Below are positions 52,559-62,667 of a DNA stretch of 64,000 nt, one piece after another. This DNA comes from VAXT01 sp963850415 (GTDB taxonomy: Bacteria; Actinomycetota; Thermoleophilia; Gaiellales; Gaiellaceae), in contig CAWKLE010000001.1 of the NCBI GenBank assembly GCA_963850415.1, forward strand, positions 124,001 to 188,000, read 5' to 3'. A model generated the notes under the pieces. It did not search any database, was not told the origin of the DNA, and worked only from the letters and a program-made list of their open reading frames with translations. The position numbers and the translations under genes were made by a program. The stretch's first letter is position 1. Every line of letters starts with the position of its first letter.

Positions 52559-53374
52559 CGGGGGACCGCCGCGGCCACGGTCAGCGCCTCGACGTGCTCA
52601 CGGACGTCGTGCACCCGGAAGATCGCGGCGCCGCGCTCGTAGGCCTCGACGGCGGCCGCGAGGCTCGCGGACAGCGGGCCCGTTGTCGCGTGCGGGTCGC
52701 CGAGGATCCGCCCGAGGGACCGCTTCCGCGATAGCCCGACCAGCACCGGCCGGCCGAGCGCCGACGATCTCGCCGAGCCGGCCAAGGAGCTCGAAGTTCT
52801 GTTCCACGGTCTTGCCGAAGCCGAAGCCCGGATCGAGGCAGATCCGCTCCTCGGGGATGCCCGCGTCGACCGCGAACCCGAGGCGCTCTTCGAGGAACGA
52901 TGCGACGTCGGCAGCCACGTCCTCGTAGGTCGGGCTGTCCTGCATCGTCCTCGGCTCGCCTTGCATGTGCATCAGGCACAGGTACGCGCCGGACGAGGCG
53001 ACGACCTCGGCGAGCTCGGGATCGCCGCGCAGAGCCGTGACGTCGTTCACGAGCTCGGCGCCGAGCTCGATTGCGTGCCGCGCCACCTCGGCCTTCGCCG
53101 TGTCGATCGACACGGGGATGGTGCCGCCGAGCTCCTCGAGCACCGGAACGACGCGGCGCAGCTCCTCGTCCGCCGCGACCGCGTCGGAGCCCGGGCGCGT
53201 CGACTCGCCGCCGATGTCGACAATCGCGGCGCCCTCCTCGACCATGCGGCGCGCGGAAGCGATCGCATCGCCGGGCCGGAAGTTGACGCCCCCGTCCGAG
53301 AACGAGTCCGGCGTGACGTTGACGACGCCCATGACGGAGGGGCGTGGAAAGCGTTCCTCCAACGGTCGGCTCAC
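52555..53374 (-). CDS. folP: Dihydropteroate synthase FolP, one frameshift
   Basis: From GTG 53374 the frame gives VMGVVNVTPDSFSDGG, IVDIGGESTRPGSD, VSIDTAKAEVARHAIELG and LDPGFGFGKTVEQNFELL, all hallmarks of dihydropteroate synthase. At about 52770 homology jumps one frame to LGRPVLVGLSRKRSLGRIL and IFRVHDVREHVEALTVA. Removing one G from the GTCGGCGC stretch joins them perfectly. The full protein would have about 272 residues. FolP is normally essential and the two halves are flawless, so a sequencing insertion is the likely cause. It precedes and is coupled to folB. Confidence 0.88.
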
Positions 53375-53441
53375 GCCGCCAGCGTAATCGGCCAGGGCCC
53401 GGGCGGAGGGGATGCCGCCCGGGCCCTGCGGAGGGCGCCGC

Positions 53442-55566
53442 TTAGTGACCCACGCTGACCGTGAGAGGCTTCGTGCCGGCTCCACGGTGATCGGCATCAC
53501 CGAGGACCTGGGCCACGAAGACCGCTTTCGAGCGGATCGGCCAGCGGGTGACGAACGTCCCGTTCGACGCCGCGGTCGCCAGCTTGTGGATCCAACGGCC
53601 CCCCTGGAAGGTCGAGACCACGATCTCCTCGCCGCCATCGGCCGGTGAGAGCCGTCCGGAGACGAGGACGCGGCCCGGCCGCTTCAGTGCTCGCGGGCGG
53701 GCAGCTGATCGACAGCGTCGAGGCCGAGCCGATGTCGCCGCCGACGGTCGTCGCGTAAAGCGAGCTGCCGTCCGCGAGCGCGTAGTCGACCCGCCCGCCG
53801 GAGGCAAGCGTGGTGATCTGGTCCCGGCTCACGAGCTGTGGATGCCAGCTTCGGCCGCCGTCACTCGTCTTCATCACGAGCCCGCCCCCTGTGGTCCCGA
53901 ACGATCCCACGGCGACGTAGCCGTCGAGGAGGTTCGAGAACGCCACGCCGAAGCCGAGCTGGCCGACGGGGAGCTGGTTCCAGAGTGAGCCGCCGTTCGT
54001 CGTCTTCCAGAGCACGCCCCGGGTGTCGAGGAGGTAGCCGATGTTGCGGCCGACGAAGTCGAGGTCGGCCACTGCGCGCCGCTTCGGCGTCTTGACCGCT
54101 TTCCAGTGCACGCCTTGATCCGTGGACTTGAAGATGACCCGCGGGCCGTACGCGAACACGGCGCCCGGAGCGATGTCGGCCGCGTTCAGGCGCGCCCGGG
54201 CGATCTTGCCCGAAGCGCGGTCGAAGGTCTCGCCGCCGTCTCTCGACAGCGCGGCGCCATCGCCGACCAGGAGCAGCCGGTTCTGGTCGAGCGCAGAGAG
54301 GCCGGACGCGTTCATCGTGCCGGGGTTCAGCAGGCTGTAGCTCGTCCCGCCGTTGTCGGAGCGCTGGAGCGTTCCGTCGGCGGCCAGGACGTACAGCCGC
54401 GAGGGGCCCCAGCCGGCCAGGCCCATGATGTCCGAGTCGGTGGGAGGGCTGACGTTCGCCCAGGTCTGGCCGCCGTCCTTCGTCCGGATCAGCGCGCCCT
54501 GGGCGCCTCCCGAGTACGCGACGTCGGCGGCCGTGGCGGTGAGGATCCCGAAGGAGCCCGCGGTTCTCGAGCCGACGGAGCTCCACGTCGCGCCTGCGTC
54601 GTTCGAGACTTCGGCGCTGCCGACGCCTCCTGCGGCGATGACGCGGGTCGAGCCCGCGAAGGCGACCGCGAACGTCGGGTCCGTCGACGGTGTGACGGCC
54701 GTTGCGGTGACTCCGCCGTCGACGGTGCGGTACAGCGGTCCGAACACCGCCGGGTTGTCCTGGGTCGTGATCAGACAGTGGAGCTCGTCACCGCAGGAGA
54801 TGCCGGTCAGCTCACGCTGCGGCACACCGCCCAGGAACGACGTGTGCCATGTGTTGCCGGCGTCGATGCTCTTCGCGACGGTGTTGAACTGCCCGACGGC
54901 ATAGAGCGTGAGCGGGCCTGCGGCGACGAGTCGCACCAGGGTGTTGGAGGAGGTCGCGACCGGCGTCCACGAGACGCCGCCGTCGTCCGTCCGCTGGATG
55001 CTCCCCGCCCCGGCGGTGAAGCACGTCAAACGCCCGGTGCAGAGGAGATCGTTGGCGTTGCCGGGCAGGGTCGTGCGCCGGGAGAAGCTTCGTCCTCCGT
55101 CCGCCGTCGCGAGAAAGCGTCCACCCGACAGGAGCACGTAACCGGTGCTCTCGGTCGGGAACGAGAACGCGACCAGGGGCGTCGAGCAGCCCTGGTCGCG
55201 GGCGGTGAACGGCAGGCGCGAGAACGTCTGGCCGCCGTCGTCCGAGCGCCTGAGCGCGCAGCCGCCGCCGACGACGACGTGGTCGGGAGATCCGCCGGCC
55301 AGCTCGACGCGGGGAAGGTCGAGCGTGAGGCCGGTGACGATCCCCCTCCAGGTCGCACCGCTGTCGGCGCTCTTCAGGAGTGTTCCGAAATCGCCTGACG
55401 CGTAGCACGTCGACCCGGAGCAGGCGAGCTCGCGCAGCGCGTTCGGGCCGAGGAGAGGGTTACCGGAGTACCAGCCCGACTGCGGGTTGTTGACTCCGGC
55501 CGAGGCAGTGGAGAGAACCGCGAGCGCCGCGAGCGCGACACACGCGAAGCGGGTGAGAGAGCCCAT
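53442..55566 (-). CDS. Secreted Ycf48/BNR-repeat beta-propeller protein, one frameshift
   Basis: A signal peptide (FACVALAALAVLSTASA) is followed by about 620 residues of sialidase-like repeats: LLKSADSGATWRGI, LRRSDDGGQTFSRL, IQRTDDGGVSWTP, LIRTKDGGQTWANV, LWKTTNGGSLWNQL, VMKTSDGGRSWHP. Each carries an Asp-box-like turn. After SISCPPA, near 53695, one extra base shifts the frame; ALKRPGRVLVSGRLSPADGG to TKPLTVSVGH ends at 53442 in the correct frame, an Ig-like tail. The total is about 707 residues. Ycf48-like proteins act as assembly factors or binding propellers. Here an extracellular binding role is inferred. Neighbouring genes give no clue. Confidence 0.75.
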
Positions 55567-55670
55567 CGTCTGCCTTTCGTTCGGGGGGAGGGGACGACGA
55601 CGATGGTGTATCGCTGGCTAATTCAAGACAAGGCTTTTCCGTGAAAATTGACGGGATTCATACGCGTTCC

Positions 55671-56615
55671 TCATTTCGCGTGCATTTCTTGATCGGCTTG
55701 TAAAGATCGGGCCCGAAATCGGCTTGGAATGAGCGGTTTCGAGGCCGGCTGCTGCACGAGCCAGAGCCCGGCGAGGATCGCGACGCCGCCGACGATCGTG
55801 CCGGCGCCGATGCTCTCGCCCAGGATCAGCACCGAGCCCAGGACGCCGAAGATCGGGACCAGCAGCGCGAAGGCGGTCGCCCGCGAGGCGCCGATCCGGC
55901 TCACGCCTTCGTAGAAGAGGACGAAGGCGAGGACGGTCCCGAAGACGGCGAGGTACAGGATCGAGGCCCAGGCCGCGCCGTCTCCGTCTGCGAGCTTCGA
56001 CCAGCCGGACTCGGCGATGCTGAACGGGATGAGCATCAGAGCGCCCGTCGCCGTCGCGTAGAGCGTGGCGGTGACGGCGCCGAAACGCGCGGTCGCACTC
56101 TTCCCGAGCACGGAGTAGATGCCCCAGCAGGCAGCGCCCGCGACGAACAGGAGGGCGCCCAGTGCGCGGTCGCGGTCGAGGCCGCCGCTCGGCTGGATCA
56201 CAGCCGTGACGCCTGCGAACGCCAGCAGGAGGCCTGCCACCCCGCGTCCGCCGATCCGCTCGCCGAGAACCGGCCACGCGATGAGCATCGAAAAGAACGG
56301 CGCCAGCCCCGGGACGATGATCGCGCCGTCCGAGGCCGGCGCGAGCTCGAGGCCGTACAGGAATAGCGCGTTGTACCCCGCGACCGCAGTCGCGCCGAGC
56401 GCGAGCACGAGCGGCAGGTCGCGGCGGGTCAGCCGAACGAAGCCGCCCCGCCGGGCTGCCCAGACGGCGAGCAGGAGTGTCGCCAGCGTGAACCGCGTCG
56501 CTGCAACGGTGAACGGAGTGACAGCCTCGACCGCGAGCTTGCCGGCGGGCCACGTGCCGCCGAAGCAGACGGCCATCGCGAACAGCAGCAAGTACGCCGT
56601 CCGTCGCTCGCTCAT
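55671..56615 (-). CDS. EamA-family (DMT) transporter
   Basis: The product is 314 residues with ten predicted helices in two EamA halves. AYLLLFAMAVCFGGTWPAGK opens the first half, and GALLFVAGAACWGIYSVLGK the second. ALLVPIFGVLGSVLILGESI is the conserved end of the family. These proteins export metabolites or amino acids; the substrate cannot be read. ATG 56615 begins the conserved part. The open frame extends upstream into the palindromic flank of the transposase, which is unlikely to be translated. Confidence 0.86.
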   Translation of the reverse strand: MSERRTAYLLLFAMAVCFGGTWPAGKLAVEAVTPFTVAATRFTLATLLLAVWAARRGGFVRLTRRDLPLVLALGATAVAGYNALFLYGLELAPASDGAIIVPGLAPFFSMLIAWPVLGERIGGRGVAGLLLAFAGVTAVIQPSGGLDRDRALGALLFVAGAACWGIYSVLGKSATARFGAVTATLYATATGALMLIPFSIAESGWSKLADGDGAAWASILYLAVFGTVLAFVLFYEGVSRIGASRATAFALLVPIFGVLGSVLILGESIGAGTIVGGVAILAGLWLVQQPASKPLIPSRFRARSLQADQEMHAK

Positions 56616-56655
56616 GTTCGAACCAACGAGCCCACGCGACCGCGTATGCCCTAAC

Positions 56656-56728
56656 CAGCCGTGTCCCGGGACCAGGTCCCTGGACATGGCCAACACCAAC
56701 ATGCCCCGGGACCTGGTCCCAGGACATG
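56656..56728. repeat. REP-like palindrome pair, left flank
   Basis: Two imperfect palindromes with core GGGACCAGGTCCC (first) and GGGACCTGGTCCC (second) lie 30 bp apart, separated by a linker at 56686-56700. Read inverted, the same two-unit arrangement occurs at 57382-57454, on the other side of the transposase gene. Paired REP elements of this kind are the substrate of the neighbouring transposase family. Confidence 0.8.
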
Positions 56729-56818
56729 TCCTCTTTGGTCTTCACGAGTTCGTGCCATTCGTGGATCGAGCGTGTGACCTTCCCGGCTCCGTGAGCGAAG
56801 GGTTCGTATCGTCAGGAG

Positions 56819-57456
56819 ATGGGACGTCACCCGAGGCCCCAAGTGGCCGGCGCCCTCTATCACGTGACCACGAGGGGAAACTCTGGCGCCCCGATCTTCG
56901 CCGACGACCTCGATCGCAGCGCTTTCTTGCGCCGCCTTGGCCATTCGGTCTCGCGATTCGAGTGGAAGTGCTTCGCCTTCTGCCTGATGGGAAATCACTT
57001 CCACCTGGCAATCAGGACGCCCGAGGCGAACATCGCGCGAGGAATGCGAGCTCTCAACGGCTGGTACGCGCAGCGCTTCAACTGGAGGCACGACCGTAGG
57101 GGCCACCTCTTCGAAGCGCCGTACCACGCTCAGCTCATCGAGCGTGAGGCGCACCTTCTCGAGGTGACGCGCTATGTCGTGCGCAACCCGATCCGTGCGA
57201 AGGTGTGCCGGCTGCCCGAGGAGTGGCCATGGTCGAGCTATCGCGCAGCAATTGGGCTCGCGCCCGCCCTACCCTGGTTTGCGACAGGTGAGCTGCTTGC
57301 TGCCTTTGGCGACACGATCGAGCGCGCCCGGCGCAGGTACCGGTCATTCGTCGAGGAGGACATGGAGATGTCCCGTCAAGCCATGCCCTGGGACCAGGTC
57401 CCGGGGCATGGCTCGTTTGGGCATGGCCCGGGACCAGGTCCCGGGACACGGCTGAA

Positions 57457-57460
<4 letters not shown>
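56819..57460 (+). CDS. REP-associated tyrosine transposase (RAYT, Y1 family)
   Basis: The product is 213 residues. AGALYHVTTRGNSGAPIF is the family N-terminus, MGNHFHLAI the HUH metal-binding motif, and ALNGWYAQRFNWRHDRRGHL holds the nucleophile Tyr region. YVVRNPIRAKVCRLPEEWPW is typical of the RAYT subgroup of IS200-like enzymes. These nick single-stranded REP DNA. The last 25 residues (MPWDQVPGHG and on) are simply the palindromic right flank read in frame, ending at TAG 57460 just beyond the repeat. Its 3' end overlaps the ftsH stop by 4 bp. Confidence 0.9.
57382..57454. repeat. REP-like palindrome pair, right flank
   Basis: Two palindromes with core GGGACCAGGTCCC lie 37 bp apart and are the reverse complement of the left flank in order and outer sequence (CAGCCGTGTCCCGGGACC at both outer ends). 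The unit overlaps the last codons of the transposase gene and ends three bases before the ftsH stop codon, so it may also serve as the ftsH terminator. Confidence 0.8.
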
Positions 57461-59415
<1,955 letters not shown>

Positions 59416-59582
59416 AGCAGGGCGTCCTGTAGCACAGTAGCAGCGTTAATTATTCGTACCGACGCCCGCGAGCGGTTTCCTGGAGCGGCGGTTGTAAGGA
59501 TTCGGTTGGGATCGACCGGTCATCTCCGACGAACGCACGACCGAAGGCCGTGCGCCCTGAATCGGCATCGACGAGCGATGCC

Positions 59583-60149
59583 CTAGGGGCTCGTTACACC
59601 TGCGCCCGCGTCTTCCTGCAGGACGCCCACGTACGGGAGGTTTCTGTACCGCTCGGCAAAATCGAGCCCGTACCCGACCACGAACCGGTTCGGGATCTCG
59701 AACCCGACGTAGCGGACGGGCACGTCGATCTCGCGCCGCTCGGGTTTCGTCAGGAGCGCGCACACCTCGAGCGTCTCAGGCCGGCGGGAGGTGAGGTTCC
59801 GCATCAGGTAGGAGAGCGTCAACCCGGAGTCGATGATGTCCTCGACGACGAGGACGTGCCGGCCCTCGATCGGGATGTCGAGGTCCTTGAGGATGCGGAC
59901 GACGCCCGAGGAGTCGCTCGCGGCGCCGTAGCTCGAGATCGCCATGAAATCGACCTCGCAGGGAACGGTCAGCTGGCGCATCAGGTCGGCCATGAAGAAG
60001 ACCGCGCCCTTGAGCACGCCCACGAGCAGCAGGTCGCGGCCCGCGTAGTCGGTCGAGATCTCCTCGCCGAGCTCTGCGACGCGCGTGCGGAGCGACTCCT
60101 CGTCGACGAGGATCTCCGCCACGGCCTGCTCGAGCTCAGTCTGGCTCAC
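59583..60149 (-). CDS. hpt: Hypoxanthine phosphoribosyltransferase
   Basis: The product is 188 residues from GTG 60149. The PRPP loop is VLVVEDIIDSGLTLSYL, and LLLVGVLKGAVFFMADLMR with the KG motif forms the pyrophosphate site. VGYGLDFAERYRNLPYVG contributes the purine site. The enzyme salvages hypoxanthine and guanine to IMP and GMP. It overlaps the end of tilS by 14 bp, so the two are coupled. Confidence 0.95.
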   Translation of the reverse strand: MSQTELEQAVAEILVDEESLRTRVAELGEEISTDYAGRDLLLVGVLKGAVFFMADLMRQLTVPCEVDFMAISSYGAASDSSGVVRILKDLDIPIEGRHVLVVEDIIDSGLTLSYLMRNLTSRRPETLEVCALLTKPERREIDVPVRYVGFEIPNRFVVGYGLDFAERYRNLPYVGVLQEDAGAGVTSP

Positions 60150-61113
60150 GGACCGCCTCCACTCCGTCCACCTCGACGATTCCGGGCACGGCCACCACCT
60201 CGTCGCCGCGCACGACGAGCGGCCACGACTCGCGCTCCGACCGGGGCACCTTCGCGTCGACGAACACGTCCTGGATCTTCTTCCTACGCCCTGCCAGGTG
60301 ATCGCCCGGTCGCCACCCGCGTACCTTAAGCCCCTTTTCCTCGGCGGTGATCCGCCACGGGCCCCAGCGCACCTCCTGGTCGAGGGCGACCGGGGAGCGC
60401 TCGAGCCACGCGCGGTCGTACTCGCGGACGATCTGACGCCCGCCGCCGAGGTCGAGGCGCGTCGAGCCGTCGATCGAATCGAGCAGCTCGACGAGCTCCG
60501 GCGGCGCCGTCTTGCGATCCGCGAGCCGCAGCAGGTTGCCCTCCGCAGCTGGGTGCAGCCGGCGCAGGAGCGGCAGGATCTCGTCGCGGATCAGACCGCG
60601 CTTCGAGCCCGGGTTCGAGCTGTCGCGGCGGAAGTCGAGGCCCTCGGCGAGGCAGTACGCCTCGGTCTCCTCGCGCCACCGGTTGAGGAGCGGCCTGACG
60701 ACGCCGTCGGCGCGGCGCCAGTCGATCTTGCCCGGGGCTCCGCTCGCGACGATCCGGTAGAGGACGGTCTCGACCTGATCCGATGCGGTGTGGCCCGTCG
60801 CGCGGAGCCGGTCGGCCGCGAACGAATAGCGAATGTCGCGCCACTCGTCCTCGGTGCGCCCTGCGCTGCCGTTCACGACCTCGGCGCCGAGCACGTCCCG
60901 GCAGAACTCGGCGTCCTCGTCGGACTCGCGCCCGCGCAGGCCGTGGTTCACGTGCAATGGCGAGACGTCGTACCCGAGCTCACGCAGGGTGTGCCAGAGA
61001 CAGGTCGAGTCGGCGCCGCCCGAGACGAGACACGTGACCGCGCCTCGGGGCGCGATCAGCTCGTGCTCGCGAATGTCGGCCTCGACGGCCTTCCGGAAAG
61101 CACGCGGCTCCAT
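60136..61113 (-). CDS. tilS: tRNA(Ile)-lysidine synthase TilS
   Basis: The product is 325 residues, short for the family but with both domains. The PP-loop SGGADSTCLWHTL binds ATP, with Ala in place of the usual Val/Lys of SGGVDS. HVNHGLRGRESDEDAEFC and HTASDQVETVLYRI follow, and RPLLNRWREETEAYC contacts tRNA. The C-terminal domain ends with VRGWRPGDHLAGRRKKIQDV. It converts C34 of tRNA-Ile(CAU) to lysidine. ATG 61113 is downstream of a GGAGG site and the palindrome at 61133-61149. It is the first gene of the tilS-hpt-ftsH set. Confidence 0.95.
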   Translation of the reverse strand: MEPRAFRKAVEADIREHELIAPRGAVTCLVSGGADSTCLWHTLRELGYDVSPLHVNHGLRGRESDEDAEFCRDVLGAEVVNGSAGRTEDEWRDIRYSFAADRLRATGHTASDQVETVLYRIVASGAPGKIDWRRADGVVRPLLNRWREETEAYCLAEGLDFRRDSSNPGSKRGLIRDEILPLLRRLHPAAEGNLLRLADRKTAPPELVELLDSIDGSTRLDLGGGRQIVREYDRAWLERSPVALDQEVRWGPWRITAEEKGLKVRGWRPGDHLAGRRKKIQDVFVDAKVPRSERESWPLVVRGDEVVAVPGIVEVDGVEAVREPD

Positions 61114-61132
61114 GCGCGAAAGGTACCTCCCA

Positions 61133-61149
61133 AGTAACAGTCTGTTACT
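61133..61149. promoter_or_regulatory. Palindromic site upstream of tilS
   Basis: AGTAACA, GTC, TGTTACT form perfect 7-bp arms with a three-base centre. The site is 20 bp upstream of the tilS ATG and just before its ribosome site, in the 39-bp gap behind the acetyltransferase gene. A TetR- or GntR-like operator would look like this. A weak terminator is the alternative, but the AT-rich arms make that less likely. Confidence 0.45.
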
Positions 61150-61152
61150 AAG

Positions 61153-61926
61153 TTAGAAGAGGACGCTGCGGTAGGTGCCCTCCTGGCGCATGCCGATCTT
61201 CTCGTAGAGAGCGAGCGCTGCCCCGTTCTCCGGACGCACGAAGAGGCAGACCCTCGGCGTGCGGGCAAGGAGCAGCCGGCAGAGGTCGCTGAGCCCACGG
61301 GTGGCGTTGCCCGCCCGCCGCGCCTGCGGGTCGACCCAGACCTGCTGCAGCTGGACGGCACTCGGCGTCCACGCCGACGCCTCGGCCTTGAACAGGATCG
61401 CGCCGTCCTCGACCCAGAGCCACGAGCGGCCCTCCTCGATCTGGGCTGCGGTCCTGCGCCGGAAGCCGGCCGGATCGCGGCGCAGCGGGTCGACGCCGAG
61501 CTCCTCCTCGTGTGTCAGCGCGCAGGCGGGCACGAGTAGGTCGAGGTCGCGAAGCGTGGCCGCGCGGAGGCCGCTCGAGCCCGGTTCCGGCGCCTCGTCG
61601 AGCACGTAGACCGGCTGCCCCGGCCGATCCTCGCGCGGGCTCGGCATCACGAGCTGCGCGGCGCTCCAGAGCTCGCTGACCGCGTCCTCCTGGCCGATGA
61701 TCATGCGCGTCGCGCGGTGCGCCGCCTCACCGGCGAACTCCCAGCAGCCCCGGCCCGACGGAACGACGTTCGCGCCGAAGTAGCACAGCCCGTCGATGCC
61801 GTCTTCGCCGAGCACCGCACGGAAGCGCGAGTGGCCCCGGCGGGCCGCGTCCTCGAGAAAAACGCGCTCGATCGGGTCTCCGGCGCAGTACGCGAGCATC
61901 TGGTCGAGGGTTGGGTCGATCAGCAC
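61153..61926 (-). CDS. GNAT-family N-acetyltransferase
   Basis: The product is 257 residues. The C-terminal half is a GNAT fold: VQLQQVWVDPQARRAGNATR is the acetyl-CoA loop (the R-x-x-G-x-A form of the usual Q/R-x-x-G-x-G/A), and FVRPENGAALALYEKIGMRQ the closing strand and helix. The N-terminal half (DPIERVFLEDAARRGHSRF, YFGANVVPSGRGCWEFA) resembles a second, degenerate GNAT-like unit. Substrate unknown. GTG 61926 is chosen as start; TTG 61944 is an alternative. It is divergent from the phosphorylase gene. Confidence 0.82.
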   Translation of the reverse strand: MLIDPTLDQMLAYCAGDPIERVFLEDAARRGHSRFRAVLGEDGIDGLCYFGANVVPSGRGCWEFAGEAAHRATRMIIGQEDAVSELWSAAQLVMPSPREDRPGQPVYVLDEAPEPGSSGLRAATLRDLDLLVPACALTHEEELGVDPLRRDPAGFRRRTAAQIEEGRSWLWVEDGAILFKAEASAWTPSAVQLQQVWVDPQARRAGNATRGLSDLCRLLLARTPRVCLFVRPENGAALALYEKIGMRQEGTYRSVLF

Positions 61927-61956
61927 GGCGACGAATCTTCGCAATAAGCTGGCGCC

Positions 61957-62667
61957 GTGCCGATTCACGTCAGAGCCGAGCCCGGCGACTACGCGGAGGC
62001 GTGCCTGCTTCCGGGGGACCCGCTCCGCGCGAAGTACATCGCCGAGACGTATCTCGACGACCCCGTGCAGCGGAACGCCGAGCGCGGGCTGCTCGGCTAC
62101 ACGGGGAAGTACCAGGGGCGTCCGGTCTCGGTCCAGGCGACTGGGATGGGCTGCCCGACCGCGGCGATCGTCATGGAGGAGCTCGTCCAGCTCGGCGTCA
62201 AGCGCTTCCTGCGAGTCGGGACATGCGGCGGCCTCCAGTCCGACCTCGAGCTCGGAGACCTGATCGTCGCGCTGACCGCGGTCCCGGCGGACGGCACGGC
62301 GCAGCACTACGTCGGTCACGAGCCGCACTGCCCGACCGCCGACTGGGAGCTCGTGCACGGCGCCGTCCACGCGGCCAAGGAGCTCGAGCAGCCGATGCGC
62401 GTGGGCGCGATCGCGTCCTCGGACACGTTCTACGATCCGGACGAGGGCCGCCACGAGCGCTGGTCGTCACGCGGCGTGCTCGCCGTCGAGATGGAAGCGG
62501 CGGTGATCTTCACGCTCGGCGCGCTGCGCAAGGTGCAGGCCGGGTGCCTGCTGACGGTCAGCGACATCGTCGTCGGCGGCGAGTTCACGCGCATCTCCGA
62601 CGAGGACCTGCAGGCAGCCGTCGACCGCATGACGCGGGTCGCGCTGACGACGGTCACGTCCGATTAG
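61957..62667 (+). CDS. deoD: Purine-nucleoside phosphorylase, DeoD type
   Basis: The product is 236 residues. ACLLPGDPLRAKYIAETYLD and QRNAERGLLGYTGKYQGRPV are the family N-terminus. VQATGMGCPTAAI holds the phosphate loop, RVGTCGGLQSDLELGDLI the ribose site, and AVEMEAAVIFTLGAL the purine-site Glu. SSDTFYDPDEG matches the DeoD specificity loop. It splits purine nucleosides with phosphate and links naturally to the salvage enzyme hpt nearby. Its TAG stop overlaps the candidate ATT start of the next gene. Confidence 0.93.
   Translation: MPIHVRAEPGDYAEACLLPGDPLRAKYIAETYLDDPVQRNAERGLLGYTGKYQGRPVSVQATGMGCPTAAIVMEELVQLGVKRFLRVGTCGGLQSDLELGDLIVALTAVPADGTAQHYVGHEPHCPTADWELVHGAVHAAKELEQPMRVGAIASSDTFYDPDEGRHERWSSRGVLAVEMEAAVIFTLGALRKVQAGCLLTVSDIVVGGEFTRISDEDLQAAVDRMTRVALTTVTSD

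Larger units (their letters stand above)
56656..57454. mobile_element. REP-RAYT unit
   Basis: The transposase gene and its two inverted REP pairs form one unit of about 800 bp between the EamA gene and ftsH. No conventional IS terminal repeats or target duplication were seen. The extent shown runs from the outermost palindrome on each side. REP-RAYT units are usually domesticated and single-copy. Confidence 0.75.

Noticed and set aside
56656..57454. Classical insertion sequence with target-site duplication
   Set aside because: The flanks are internal palindromes in REP style. No short direct repeats were seen outside them.
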